This document shows, piece by piece, positions 7,645-16,617 of a stretch of DNA of 64,000 bases. Position 1 is the stretch's first letter; the number at the start of each line of letters is the position of its first letter. The notes below the pieces were generated by a model. It worked only from the letters and a program-made list of their open reading frames with translations. It had not been told where the DNA came from and made no database searches. Position numbers and translations under genes: made by a program. Origin of the DNA: Micrococcaceae bacterium (GTDB taxonomy: Bacteria; Actinomycetota; Actinomycetes; Actinomycetales; Micrococcaceae). The stretch is taken from contig JAODMR010000084.1 of NCBI GenBank assembly GCA_025465475.1, positions 19,168 through 83,167 on the forward strand, given 5' to 3'.

Positions 7645-9401
7645 TGCCGTCCCTTCCGCCACCCTCCGCCGTTCCGCCATCCTCCGCCGTTCCGCCACCC
7701 GCTCCGCAGCAACCCGTAGAAAAGAAGTTTGTGCCTTCCACTTCCCACACCTCCCCGGACGACGTCGCCCTGCCGCGGCTGGGCCTGACCGGCACCCTGC
7801 GCTGGGCCTGGCGCCAGCTCACCAGCATGCGTACAGCTTTGTTCCTGCTGCTGCTGCTGGCGGTCGCTGCCGTGCCTGGCTCGCTGTTTCCGCAACGGCC
7901 CGCGAACCCGTCAGTGGTAACCAAGTACCTGCAGGACCATCCCGGCATCGGGCCCGTGCTTGACTGGTTCAAGCTCTTCAACGTCTACTCCTCGCCCTGG
8001 TTTTCGGCGATATACCTGCTGCTGTTCATCTCGCTGATCGGTTGCGTCATTCCGCGGGCCATCGCCCACTACAAGGCGGTACGGTCCACGCCGCCGCGCA
8101 CTCCCCGCCGGCTGTCACGCCTGCCCGAGTACGGGACGCTTGAGATACCGGCCGCTTCGGAGGTGACACCGCGGCAGGCGATGCAGGACGCCGCCGCCGC
8201 CCTCAAGTCGCGCGGTTACCGGGTGGATCTGAGGGATGCCGATGGCGAGCGTCCTTCCGTCGGTGCCGAGCGTGGCTTCCTCAAGGAAGTGGGCAACCTG
8301 TTGTTCCACACCTCCCTGATCGGCGTGTTGGTCTCCGTCGCGCTGGGCGGCCTGTTCGGATACAGCGGACAGCGGGTGCTGGTCGAGGGGGAAACATTCG
8401 TCAACACCCTGGTCGGTTATGACACCTTCACGCCCGGCACCAGCTTCGATTCGAACCAGCTGGAACCGTACTCGGTGCGGCTGGACAGGTTCCAGGTCAC
8501 CTTCGACCGCGAATCAAAGGCCCATTACGGACAGCCGCTGGACTTCAACGCCACGCTGACCACCAAGTCCTCACCCACGGCGGCCGAGGAACAGCAGACA
8601 CTGAAGGTCAACGACCCGGTGGCCCTGGGCGGAACCAGCATCTATCTGGTCGGCAACGGCTACGCCCCCGTCGTCACCGTGCGCGATGGGGCGGGGAACG
8701 TCGCATTCCAGGGACCGGTCGTGGCCGTACCCACCGATGGCGCCTACACCTCCCTCATCGTGATCAAGGCTCCGGACGCGCAGCCCGATCAACTTGGTTT
8801 TGTCGGGTTCTTCCTGCCCACGGCCCTGCAGGACGAGAAGGGCGTCGCCTTTGGCTCCGATCCTGATCCCTTCAACCCGCAGCTGAACCTGAACTCCTTC
8901 TACGGCGATCTGGGCCTGGACGACGGAACACCGAAGAATGTGTTCACGCTGGACACCTCCGGCCTCACCCAACTCAACGGCAGGGACCTGGACGCGGGGG
9001 GCATCGTGCTGGCTCCGGGCGCCAGCTACACCCTTCCGGAGGGCAAGGGCAGCATCAGTTTCGACGGCATCAAGCGCTACGTGGCGCTGGACATTCATCA
9101 CAACCCAGGGCAGCTGGCCGCCCTGGTGTTCGCCGTACTGGCCCTGGCGGGCCTGGTCGGCTCCCTCTTCCTGACCCGCCGCCGGGTCTGGGTGCGCACG
9201 GGGTCCCACCCGGATGGGCGGACCATGGTGGAGTACGGGCTGCTGGCCCGCGGCGAAGATCACCGGCTTGCCGGCGAAGCGACGGCGATCCGCAAGGCGC
9301 TGGCCCAACGCTGGTTGGCGGAGCCGTCGGAAGTGGCGGAAGATAGCAAGGAGGCGCAGCGCTCGGCCGGACGCGTGGACGCCACCCAGGACGGTAAGTA
9401 A
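7644..9401 (+). CDS. resB: Cytochrome c biogenesis protein ResB
   Basis: This 585-aa ResB/Ccs1 protein has a Pro-rich N-terminal tail, three clustered transmembrane helices (around residues 65-85, 125-145 and 215-235), a large extracytoplasmic domain, and a last helix near residue 490. With CcsB it forms the System II haem lyase that attaches haem to c-type cytochromes. The frame is open further upstream inside ccdA, but the ATG at 7644 overlaps the ccdA stop and is the natural start. Confidence 0.92.
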   Translation: MPSLPPPSAVPPSSAVPPPAPQQPVEKKFVPSTSHTSPDDVALPRLGLTGTLRWAWRQLTSMRTALFLLLLLAVAAVPGSLFPQRPANPSVVTKYLQDHPGIGPVLDWFKLFNVYSSPWFSAIYLLLFISLIGCVIPRAIAHYKAVRSTPPRTPRRLSRLPEYGTLEIPAASEVTPRQAMQDAAAALKSRGYRVDLRDADGERPSVGAERGFLKEVGNLLFHTSLIGVLVSVALGGLFGYSGQRVLVEGETFVNTLVGYDTFTPGTSFDSNQLEPYSVRLDRFQVTFDRESKAHYGQPLDFNATLTTKSSPTAAEEQQTLKVNDPVALGGTSIYLVGNGYAPVVTVRDGAGNVAFQGPVVAVPTDGAYTSLIVIKAPDAQPDQLGFVGFFLPTALQDEKGVAFGSDPDPFNPQLNLNSFYGDLGLDDGTPKNVFTLDTSGLTQLNGRDLDAGGIVLAPGASYTLPEGKGSISFDGIKRYVALDIHHNPGQLAALVFAVLALAGLVGSLFLTRRRVWVRTGSHPDGRTMVEYGLLARGEDHRLAGEATAIRKALAQRWLAEPSEVAEDSKEAQRSAGRVDATQDGK

Positions 9402-9410
9402 GGACCAGTC

Positions 9411-10514
9411 ATGCCTGCAATCAACGAATCTTTGGCCCTCTACAGTGAACGCTTCATCCTGCTGGCGGGCATCGCGTATGCCATCGCCTTCATAGCCTTC
9501 ACCTGGGATCTCGTCCAGAACAGCAAGACCACCCGCAATGTGCTGCAGCAGAGCCAGGCCGCGGCGGGAGGCCAGGTCCGGACCCGCGAAACGGTCGCCG
9601 CGGCCTCGCGGACCTCAGCCGCGTCGGGCGCCGGGTTCACCGAGGTGGCCACCGGTCCGGAAGGCAGGGCCGAGCGCCCGGCCAGCCGCCCCACCGGGGC
9701 AGGCGCGGGGGCAGGCACGGCCGACGACTCCATGCGCTACGGCTCGGTCCGCCGCAACCCGGCGCGCATCGCCGTCGCCCTGACAGCCCTCGCGGCCCTG
9801 ATCCACGCCGCGGGCGTGGTCTGCCGCGGCCTGGCTGCCGGCCGGGTGCCGTGGGGCAACATGTACGAGTTCTGCACCACGGGCGGCATGGTTGTCGCCG
9901 TTGTCTTCCTGCTGGTGCTGACCCGCCGCGACCTGCGCTTCCTCGGCACCTTCGTCGTCGGGCTGGTTCTGGTCATGATCACGGCTGCCTCGGTCGCCTT
10001 CTGGACGCCGGTCGGCCACCTGGTTCCTGCGCTGCAGAGCTACTGGCTCGTCATCCACGTCTCCATCGCCGTGATGTCCTCGGCCCTGTTCACCCTGACC
10101 TTCGCCATGTCGGTGCTGCAGCTCCTGCAGTCCCGACGGGAAGCGGCAGGAGCCGATGGGCGAACGGACCGGCTGCCGTTCCTGCGGCTGGTGCCGTCCG
10201 CGTTGAGCCTGGAAAACATGGCCTACCGGATCAACGCCATCGCGTTCGTCGGCTGGACCCTGACCCTGATGTTCGGCTCCATCTGGGCGGAAAAGGCCTG
10301 GGGCCGGTTCTGGGGCTGGGACACCAAGGAAGTCTGGACCTTCGTGATCTGGGTGGTCTACGCCGGTTACCTCCACGCCCGCGCCACACGGGGGTGGACC
10401 GGAGCCCGCGCCGCCTGGCTGTCGATCGTCGGCTACCTGTGTGTGGTCTTCAACTTCACCATCGTGAACATCTACTTCTCCGGACTCCACTCCTACGCCG
10501 GTGTAGGTTCCTAG
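9411..10514 (+). CDS. ccsB: Cytochrome c biogenesis protein CcsB/CcsA
   Basis: This 367-aa multi-spanning protein carries the haem-handling tryptophan-rich WWD motif WGRFWGWDTKEVWTF near residue 305. An Ala/Gly-rich loop of about 75 residues separates the first helix from the rest. With ResB it exports haem and ligates it to apocytochrome c. AAGGA precedes the ATG, and the gene is the last of the ccs operon. Confidence 0.93.
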   Translation: MPAINESLALYSERFILLAGIAYAIAFIAFTWDLVQNSKTTRNVLQQSQAAAGGQVRTRETVAAASRTSAASGAGFTEVATGPEGRAERPASRPTGAGAGAGTADDSMRYGSVRRNPARIAVALTALAALIHAAGVVCRGLAAGRVPWGNMYEFCTTGGMVVAVVFLLVLTRRDLRFLGTFVVGLVLVMITAASVAFWTPVGHLVPALQSYWLVIHVSIAVMSSALFTLTFAMSVLQLLQSRREAAGADGRTDRLPFLRLVPSALSLENMAYRINAIAFVGWTLTLMFGSIWAEKAWGRFWGWDTKEVWTFVIWVVYAGYLHARATRGWTGARAAWLSIVGYLCVVFNFTIVNIYFSGLHSYAGVGS

Positions 10515-10568
10515 GGCTTTCCGTGGACTGAGGCGCCTGCCATTGGGGTGCGAGTGGAACCGGGGTCG

Positions 10569-11258
10569 CTAGAGGCCGAGGTAGCGGCCCGGGCGGTGGT
10601 TAACGGCAAGCACCAGGTTCAGCACCGCCGCGCCTGCTGCTGAAAGCAGCACGTTCCCGGCAGGAACCACCGCGAAAGACGACAGCACGACGGCGATATC
10701 CAACACCATCTGGACGTAACCGGCCCGCCATCCCAGCCTTTCCTGCAGGATCAGCGCCAGGATGTTGAACCCGCCCAGGCTCGAGCCGTGCCGGAACAGG
10801 ATAAGCAGGCCGATGCCGGCCAGCAGGTTTCCGAACACGGCCGCATACACGGACTCCAGGTGCAGCGGACCGGTGCCGAGTGGGTGGAGAAACGAGAACG
10901 CCGAAAAGAGCGCCACGCAGAGCGCCGTCCGGAGCGTGAACTTCCACCCCTTCTTTTTGGCCGCCAGCACAAAAAATGGTGCGTTCACGGCCAGGAAGAG
11001 GACCGGAAACGGAACGGGGCTGGCGTAGCTGATCAACAGGGCCAGGCCGGCCGTTCCACCGGTGACCAGGTAGGCCGCCTTGAGCAGGTACAGTCCCAGC
11101 GACGCGACGAGAACGCCGGTGAGGAGGCCGAACACATCGTCTACGGCGGTATGCCGGAGCGGGACCGGCGCCCCAGGAGATAATGACGTCGATGCGTGTG
11201 CCGATGCGGCGGGGCTGGAACCCGTTGCCGGCCGTGCCGGGGGAGAAGGTGCTGCCAT
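10569..11258 (-). CDS. YitT family membrane protein
   Basis: This 229-aa protein has a disordered N-terminus and five or six predicted helices. It carries family-typical segments such as LKAAYLVTGGTAGLALLISY and HGSSLGGFNILALILQERLG. It belongs to the YitT/DUF161 family, whose transport or regulatory role is unresolved. The usual C-terminal cytosolic DUF2179 domain is missing. GAGGAA precedes the ATG. Confidence 0.82.
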   Translation of the reverse strand: MAAPSPPARPATGSSPAASAHASTSLSPGAPVPLRHTAVDDVFGLLTGVLVASLGLYLLKAAYLVTGGTAGLALLISYASPVPFPVLFLAVNAPFFVLAAKKKGWKFTLRTALCVALFSAFSFLHPLGTGPLHLESVYAAVFGNLLAGIGLLILFRHGSSLGGFNILALILQERLGWRAGYVQMVLDIAVVLSSFAVVPAGNVLLSAAGAAVLNLVLAVNHRPGRYLGL

Positions 11259-11291
11259 AACTGATTCCTCGTTGTTCCGCAGCTTCGGAAC

Positions 11292-12029
11292 CTATTCCTC
11301 GAAGTGTGTTTGGGCCGGGGTGCTGCTGGTGGATTCCACGACCGTAACAGCCACGTCCCGCAGCTTCAGGTTACGGGCACTCGAGGCGGCTTTGAGGATA
11401 TGGACCGCCTGTTCCTGGGAGCAGCGGTTCTGGCCCATGATGATGCCTGCGGCGAGATCGATCATGGTGCGGGAGTCCAATGCGGACCGCAGGTTGTGGG
11501 CCGTCTCCTGGAGGTAGGCGATGCGGACAGCGGTCCGCATCGCCTGGGACGCCTCCGCGGCAAACTTCTCAGCCGCCGTCACGGCCATCTCGTCAAACGC
11601 TCCCGCCTCGGGAGAATAGAAATCGAGACCTGCGGCCGCGTTGCCACCCAGGAGCACCGGAATTCCGAGGGCGGAGCGGATGCCGTGCTCGGCAATGGCC
11701 TCGGCATACTTGGGAAAGCGGGGCTCGCTGAGGAAATCGTCCACCCAAATGACGTTGCCCTCCCGGGCGGCGCGCAGGCAGGGGCCGTCATCAAAGCGGT
11801 ACTGGATCTCGTCCATCTTTTGCGCCTGCGGGCTGCTGCTGGCCACCGTAATGCTGGTTCTGGGCCGCAACAGCGTCACACCGGCAAGCACTTCACCTGC
11901 ACTGGATCCAGACAACTGGGCCGCGGCGATCCTTACCAGAGCGTCCAGGAACTGCTGCATGTCCTCGCTCTCCAGCACGAGGTCCTGCAGAGACGCCGAA
12001 TCGTGGGGGCGGGCCTTTGCTTCCGTCAT
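11292..12029 (-). CDS. GAF and ANTAR domain transcription antitermination regulator
   Basis: This 245-aa protein has a GAF sensor domain (around residues 20-165, including DEIQYRFDDGPCLRAAREG and GIRSALGIPVLL) and a C-terminal ANTAR RNA-binding domain (SRTMIDLAAGIIMGQNRCSQEQAVHILKAAS). Such proteins bind paired hairpins in nascent RNA and prevent termination in response to a signal. The target RNA cannot be identified here. The architecture is very common in Arthrobacter and relatives. Confidence 0.88.
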   Translation of the reverse strand: MTEAKARPHDSASLQDLVLESEDMQQFLDALVRIAAAQLSGSSAGEVLAGVTLLRPRTSITVASSSPQAQKMDEIQYRFDDGPCLRAAREGNVIWVDDFLSEPRFPKYAEAIAEHGIRSALGIPVLLGGNAAAGLDFYSPEAGAFDEMAVTAAEKFAAEASQAMRTAVRIAYLQETAHNLRSALDSRTMIDLAAGIIMGQNRCSQEQAVHILKAASSARNLKLRDVAVTVVESTSSTPAQTHFEE

Positions 12030-12213
12030 TGAGCTGCTTTCTGCCGTCAGGGGCGGAGGGCCGAACGCCCGCGCCGCATAAGTCTAGCTGGGGACCGGGT
12101 CACTCCGCCGGGGCGCCGGGGACCCCGGAGCGGCGCCAGGATTCCTGGGGGCACCCACTGCCACGGAGACTTCCCGGCGCCCGCCAGTGCCGGGCCGCAG
12201 GTCGCGCGTTGCC

Positions 12214-12813
12214 TCAGGCAGCGGCCAGCACCTCGAGGACGGCGGGGAACAGCTGGCCGGTCCGCCCCCACATGGGGTCAAGGATCTCCACGTACCAGCA
12301 GTCCGCCAGGACCAGCGCCAAAGACTCGTTCGTCTCATCCGCCCAATCCTGGACCTGGTCCGTGTCGGAGGGGCTTTCGCTTGATCCCAGCACCGTCACG
12401 ATCTCGTTGTTCCTGACGCTCACCGGAATCGACGATGAGCCGGCCTCTCCGGGCGCGTGGGCCACAGTGACCAGGTCACTGTGCGTCGACAGGGTAAGCA
12501 GGGTGGACGCTTCCGCTCCGGCACAGTACGCGGTGACGTATTCACGCTGCGCGTTTCCTGGGTCGGTCACCTGGCCCGGTTGGGACTCCCTGGTAAACAG
12601 TCCGCTCCGGTTCAGTCGGGCCAGGGGTTCCGCTATGGACTCGGTCTCGGCGTCATAGCGGGCGGCGTACGTCGCAGGCTGATACTGACTCCTGCCCTCC
12701 AGCCAGCGCGCGGTTAGCTCGCCGGCGGCGGCCAAAGTGACGGCCTGACGCCATGCGCCCCGGTCAATGAGCAGCCGGCCGAAGCGGTCACGCTCCCTGC
12801 CTTCCAGTTCCAT
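12214..12813 (-). CDS. Hypothetical protein (possibly DUF6919-like)
   Basis: This is a soluble 199-aa protein with no signal peptide or membrane helix. The N-terminal part (WRQAVTLAAAGELTARWLEG, then PLARLNRSGLFTRESQPGQ) resembles from memory an actinobacterial family annotated DUF6919, but the match is uncertain. No catalytic motif is recognised. The ATG has TAGCAT 6 nt upstream, giving a plausible leaderless start. Confidence 0.6.
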   Translation of the reverse strand: MELEGRERDRFGRLLIDRGAWRQAVTLAAAGELTARWLEGRSQYQPATYAARYDAETESIAEPLARLNRSGLFTRESQPGQVTDPGNAQREYVTAYCAGAEASTLLTLSTHSDLVTVAHAPGEAGSSSIPVSVRNNEIVTVLGSSESPSDTDQVQDWADETNESLALVLADCWYVEILDPMWGRTGQLFPAVLEVLAAA

Positions 12814-12819
12814 CCCCAG

Positions 12820-12825
12820 ATGCTA
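12820..12825 (-). promoter_or_regulatory. -10 box (TAGCAT), leaderless promoter
   Basis: TAGCAT ends 6 nt before the ATG of the hypothetical gene at 12214-12813. Confidence 0.45.
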
Positions 12826-12863
12826 TCGCCGCGGGCACGCGGGGGAGGAACGCGTTGCGACGG

Positions 12864-12996
12864 GTGACGGGTCATGAAGTGGCGGCCGGCGAAAGTGACG
12901 CCATGAGACGGCAGATGTACTCCCGTTAAGCGGCGTGTCGGTTGGTTGCAGTCCGTCTTGAGGCCGGTTCCGGGGACGTGGTTGATTGAACGTCAC
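12864..12996 (+). promoter_or_regulatory. GTGACG-type repeats upstream of the flavin reductase
   Basis: GTGAC occurs at 12864 and 12895 and its complement GTCAC at 12992. The first two copies have similar flanks (GTGACGGGTCATGA and GTGACGCCATGAGA), forming an imperfect 31-bp spaced repeat. The first also resembles the proximal element of the sulfite reductase promoter (GTGACGCCGTCATGA at 60347). No confident -10/-35 pair was found here. Confidence 0.45.
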
Positions 12997-13016
12997 CAGC
13001 ATCGAGAGGACCCTCC

Positions 13017-13583
13017 ATGACAGTTCCCACAGACTTGACGCCGCGCCGGTTGCGCAACGTCCTAGGCCAGTTCGCCACCGGACTGACGGTCATCACTGCC
13101 AGCACACCGGCCGGACCGGCGGGCTTTACCTGCCAGTCGTTCGTGTCCCTGTCACTGGAACCACCCCTGGTCTCGTTCAATCCGACACGCACGTCAAACA
13201 CGTGGCCCGTACTGCGCCACCTGGGAAGCTTCACCGTGAATGTCCTTTCGGCTGAACTTGAACACCTGTCCGGTCAGTTTGGCCGTTCCGGAACTGACAA
13301 GTTCGCCGGCGTCGGCTACCACCTTTCCCCATTGGGGCATCCGGTGCTGGACAACGGGTTGGCGTGGATCGACTGTGAACTGGTCCAGGAGTACGACGGC
13401 GGTGACCACACGATTGTGGTTGCCGCGGTCCGCTCCCTGCAGTCCACGCACGACGGCGAGCCGCTGGTGTTCCACCGGGGTCGGTACGTCCGTCTGCAGC
13501 CCGGCGCCGAGGGAGCCGTTACCGCACCGCCAGCGGTTCCCGAAGCGCAGGCAGCGGGTGCTCCCTCCGGTGCAGTTGCCTGA
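13017..13583 (+). CDS. Flavin reductase family protein (FMN-binding split barrel)
   Basis: This 188-aa protein has the flavin reductase core: LRNVLGQFATGLTVITAS, the FMN-contact segment CQSFVSLSLEPPLVSFNPTR, then LAWIDCELVQEYDGGDHTIVVAAV and a terminal HRGRY. It would reduce FMN with NAD(P)H and pass FMNH2 to the monooxygenases encoded nearby (15305, 22987, 24165). GAGAGGA precedes the ATG. It lies upstream of, and convergent to, the substrate-binding protein gene. Confidence 0.9.
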   Translation: MTVPTDLTPRRLRNVLGQFATGLTVITASTPAGPAGFTCQSFVSLSLEPPLVSFNPTRTSNTWPVLRHLGSFTVNVLSAELEHLSGQFGRSGTDKFAGVGYHLSPLGHPVLDNGLAWIDCELVQEYDGGDHTIVVAAVRSLQSTHDGEPLVFHRGRYVRLQPGAEGAVTAPPAVPEAQAAGAPSGAVA

Positions 13584-13623
13584 GACACGTTCTTCCCACC
13601 TCGCAGTGGCATCACAGCGCAGG

Positions 13624-13669
13624 CGCAAATATCCCCGGGGGGCTCTTGGCCCTACCGGGGATATTTGCG
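13624..13669. terminator. Bidirectional hairpin terminator
   Basis: A perfect 15-bp inverted repeat (arm CGCAAATATCCCCGG) with a 16-nt loop lies between the convergent flavin reductase and substrate-binding protein genes. The A/T-rich outer part of the arms gives a short U tract on both strands. Confidence 0.75.
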
Positions 13670-13686
13670 TCGTCACCTATTACTGA

Positions 13687-14718
13687 TCAGGTATCAGGCA
13701 ACCCGGGCGGGTTGGTTTGCGGGGCATCAATGGCTTCGGCGGTCAGGTTCCACCTCTTCAGCACCTCGGCGTAGGTGCCGTTGTCGAACGCTTCCTGGAG
13801 AGCCAGTTGCAGGGCGGTTACCAGCCCGTTGTCCTTGGCAGTGGTGGCAGCAATTTCGGCCTTCAGGGGAAAGCCGCCGGACACCGTTCCCACGAGTTTG
13901 GTCCGGCCCGTGCTTGCGGCCTGATACGCACCCGTAGCGTTGGGCCCAAAGGTGAGGTCCGCCCGGCCCGACTGGATGGCCAGCGACGCTGCAGCTTCGT
14001 CATCGTAGTACTGGAAGGCCACGGCGGGAAGGCCGGCGGCGGTGTTGCCGGCGTCCCAGGCCAGGAGGATCTTCTCCTGGTTCGTGCCGGAGCCGACGAT
14101 GATCCGCTTGCCGGCGACGTCGGGCGCAGCGGTGATGGACGCAATGTCGTTGCCTGCCTTGGCGTAGAAGCCCAGCACGTCATTGCGGTAGGTGGCGAAA
14201 TCAAAAAGCTGCTTGCGTTTTTCGGTCACCGTGACGTTGCTGAAAACCACGTCGTATTTGCCTGACTGCACGCCCAGTGGCCAGTCCGCCCAGGCTGTTT
14301 GCTGAAGCTCCAACGTCAGCCCTAGCCCGTCGGCAACAAGCTGGGCAATGTCCGGCTCACTGCCGATGATCGTGGTGTTGTCAGTGGCGGTGAAGCTGAG
14401 CGGAGGGTTTCCGGTGCCCGTTGTTGCGACCAGCAGACGGCCACTGGAGCGGATCTTTTCGGGCAATGCGGCCACCGCCGCCGAATTGCGCTGCGACCGC
14501 ACCCGGTGTTGGTCAGGATCTAGGTTGAAGGAGGTACCCGTGCCGGCAGCCGTGCCGGTACCCGTCGCGGTACCGGGCACGGCATTGTCTGCGTTGGCTT
14601 TGGTGGCGGCAGGGTCTGCGCAGCCGCTCAGGGCAAGGGCAGCCAGCAAGGGCAGGCCCAGCAGGGCCCGGCGGGGAAGTTCGCGGGCGGGGCGGGAGGA
14701 CGGATGATGTAAAGGCAT
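13687..14718 (-). CDS. ABC transporter substrate-binding lipoprotein, polar amino acid type (paralog A)
   Basis: This 343-aa lipoprotein has lipobox LSGC (Cys33), a Thr/Gly-rich linker, then a family 3 solute-binding domain. It is clearly paralogous to the binding protein at 21132: both contain VGSGTNQEKILLAW, QYY-D/SEA and a W-WPL-QSG-D-VFSN pattern. It has no permease of its own, so it may share the one at 19343. By context the ligand is probably an amino-acid-like organosulfur compound, which is inference. It is the last gene of the minus-strand arm. Confidence 0.87.
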   Translation of the reverse strand: MPLHHPSSRPARELPRRALLGLPLLAALALSGCADPAATKANADNAVPGTATGTGTAAGTGTSFNLDPDQHRVRSQRNSAAVAALPEKIRSSGRLLVATTGTGNPPLSFTATDNTTIIGSEPDIAQLVADGLGLTLELQQTAWADWPLGVQSGKYDVVFSNVTVTEKRKQLFDFATYRNDVLGFYAKAGNDIASITAAPDVAGKRIIVGSGTNQEKILLAWDAGNTAAGLPAVAFQYYDDEAAASLAIQSGRADLTFGPNATGAYQAASTGRTKLVGTVSGGFPLKAEIAATTAKDNGLVTALQLALQEAFDNGTYAEVLKRWNLTAEAIDAPQTNPPGLPDT

Positions 14719-14780
14719 GGCTGTCTTTCCGGAGAAGGTCTCCTGGTTGGGACGCGGGGGAATGTCTCGGTGGTGTTGGT

Positions 14781-15308
14781 TCAGCTGTTGCTCGGTTGGC
14801 CGGCGCTCGCGGGCAGGACCTTGTCGAAGGCCAACTGGCCCAGGTCCTCCGGGTCAGCGGCGAGATCAAATTGGGGCTGGTAACCGCAGGCCAAATAGAG
14901 GGCGCGTGCCTCCGGTTGGCGGGGGCCGGTAGTGAGGTGCACGGCGGCATATCCCCGGCGCTTGGCCTCGGCTTCGAGCCGGTCCAGCACCAGGCGGGCC
15001 AGCCCTTGGCGCCGGTGCGTTGACGCGGTCCAGATCCTTTTGAATTCAGCAGTCCGTGCATCCCAACGCCGGAATGCTCCACCGGCGACGCTGACGCCGT
15101 CAACCAGTACCAAAAGGACAGCACCGTTTGGCGGTTCAAATTCCGTCGCAGGATAGCGGTTCAGTTCCGCTTCCACCGATCCTGACTGGTTGCCATAGCG
15201 GTTGGTGTATTCCGCTGCCAGTTCGTCCAATAAGGGGCGAACGCGGGGGTCATGCAGCGGAACCTGCACCACCTGCCATTTGGCGGTTGTGGTTGCAGTG
15301 GAGGTCAT
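14781..15308 (-). CDS. GNAT family N-acetyltransferase
   Basis: This 175-aa acetyltransferase has the acetyl-CoA site RRQGLARLVLDRLEAEAKRRG followed by HLTTGPRQPEARALYLACGY. It overlaps the SsuD-like monooxygenase by 4 nt, so the two are coupled. N-acetyltransferases also sit beside monooxygenases and amino acid ABC transporters in the Bacillus subtilis yxe and ytm loci, where S-substituted cysteines are acetylated before C-S cleavage. A similar role here is inferred from context only. Confidence 0.85.
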   Translation of the reverse strand: MTSTATTTAKWQVVQVPLHDPRVRPLLDELAAEYTNRYGNQSGSVEAELNRYPATEFEPPNGAVLLVLVDGVSVAGGAFRRWDARTAEFKRIWTASTHRRQGLARLVLDRLEAEAKRRGYAAVHLTTGPRQPEARALYLACGYQPQFDLAADPEDLGQLAFDKVLPASAGQPSNS

Positions 15309-16489
15309 GCTGCCGGCTGCCCGGGAAAGGAACGCTGCGCGCCCACCGCACCGGCGCCCGCCGCACCGGCGCCCGCCAGACCGGCGCCCGCCAGACCGAC
15401 CGTAGCCTGCCGGTGGGCAAGCTCCTGTCGAACCAACGGAATCACGTGGCGCCCAAAGTCGACCGCGTCGGGAAGGGTGTCGTATCCCCGCGCCGAAATG
15501 ACGTCCACGCCCAGTTCAATGTGGTCCACGAGGGCTCGGGCAACTGTCTCCGGTGAGCCGACCAGCGCGGTTGAGTTGCCGCCACCGCCGGTCAACCCGG
15601 CCGTACGGGTCCAGATGGCCCCATGTCGGCTGCCTTCCCTGGCGATCCGAAGCAACCGCTGAGAACCGGCGTTTTCGGGTTGCGTCAGTGACCTGCGGTG
15701 CCGGGCGACGGCTGCACCGGAGCGAAGCCGCTCCTGAAGCACCGCCTCAATGCGGTGCGCCCTTTCCCAGGCCAAGTCATCGGTGCGGCCGAGGATGGGA
15801 CGGAACGCCACCTGGATTTTGGGTGCGTCCGCGCGTCCAGCGACACGAGCGGCCTCCCTAACGGTGCCGATCTGCTCAGCGGTGTCCTCCAACGGTTCTC
15901 CCCAGAGCGCGTAGACGTCCGCCTCTGCCGCTCCGACACTGTAGGCGGCGGTGGAAGAACCTCCGAAGGAAATCACGGGCCGGGGGGATTGTGCGGGAAA
16001 GATTTCAGCCGCGAAGTCCTCGAACTGGTAGTGCTTGCCGGCGAAGCTGAACGCTTCCCGGGAGGTCCAGGCCTGCTTCACGATCTGCAGGTATTCCCGC
16101 GTCCGTGCATACCGTTCGTCTTTGGGCAGGTGGTCGCCTTCCGCTGCCTGGTCTGCATCCGTTCCCCCGGTAATAAAGTGGACGCTCACCCGCCCGCTGC
16201 TGGCCTGGTCCAATGTTGCGTAGGTGGTCGCAGCGAAGGTGGGGTAGGAGACGTTTGGTCGGTGTGCCACAACGAGTCCCAGGCGCTCCGTCCGGGCGGC
16301 GACGAAGGCCGCCGCCTGCGCCGGGTCGGGTGTGGCCGAGGAGTAGGCAAAAAGGACCTTGTCCCAGCCGTTGTCCTCGTGGGCTTTGGCCAGGCGCAGC
16401 GTGTAGTCGGGGTCAAAAGCCGGTCCGGACGGTGGGGTGGTTTCCGTACCGTCGTTCAGTCCTGCCATGCCCAGGAACTGGATAGTCAT
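15305..16489 (-). CDS. LLM class FMNH2-dependent monooxygenase, SsuD-like
   Basis: This 394-aa luciferase-like protein shares many blocks with alkanesulfonate monooxygenase SsuD: VHFITGGTDADQAAEGD, ERYARTREYL, RPVISFGGSSTAAY, ALWGEPLEDTAEQI, and GGGGNSTALVGSPETVA. It would use FMNH2 and O2 to split a C-S bond and release sulfite. The last ~20 residues are an Ala/Gly repeat (AGLAGAG-type) encoded by a short minisatellite, unlike the usual SsuD end. AGGAAGG precedes the ATG. The exact substrate is unproven. Confidence 0.88.
   Translation of the reverse strand: MTIQFLGMAGLNDGTETTPPSGPAFDPDYTLRLAKAHEDNGWDKVLFAYSSATPDPAQAAAFVAARTERLGLVVAHRPNVSYPTFAATTYATLDQASSGRVSVHFITGGTDADQAAEGDHLPKDERYARTREYLQIVKQAWTSREAFSFAGKHYQFEDFAAEIFPAQSPRPVISFGGSSTAAYSVGAAEADVYALWGEPLEDTAEQIGTVREAARVAGRADAPKIQVAFRPILGRTDDLAWERAHRIEAVLQERLRSGAAVARHRRSLTQPENAGSQRLLRIAREGSRHGAIWTRTAGLTGGGGNSTALVGSPETVARALVDHIELGVDVISARGYDTLPDAVDFGRHVIPLVRQELAHRQATVGLAGAGLAGAGAAGAGAVGAQRSFPGQPAA
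15342..15405 (-). repeat. 12/15-bp minisatellite at the 3' end of the SsuD-like gene
   Basis: Repeats of CACCGGCGCCCGC / GACCGGCGCCCGC (plus-strand reading) encode the Ala-Gly-rich tail of the monooxygenase. Unit number may vary between strains without breaking the frame. Confidence 0.7.
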
Positions 16490-16559
16490 GTTGCACCTTC
16501 CTCGTTGCGAACCAGCGATGGTGACCCTGTCCGGGAGGATCCCGCTGCTCGGTCCATTG

Positions 16560-16589
16560 AACGTAGAAGCGCCGGGTGATGGGGGTCAA
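16560..16589 (-). promoter_or_regulatory. -35/-10 promoter of the SsuD-like gene
   Basis: On the minus strand TTGACC (16589-16584) and TACGTT (16565-16560) are 18 bp apart, a good match to a primary sigma promoter. Three phased GTGAC repeats lie just upstream. Confidence 0.55.
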
Positions 16590-16617
16590 TTGAGTGCGAC
16601 TCGGGGGTTAACGGGCG

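Noticed and set aside
9615..10490. Minus-strand frame opposite ccsB
   Set aside because: It is antisense to the WWD-motif protein and its product is rich in His/Gly/Asp without a recognisable fold.
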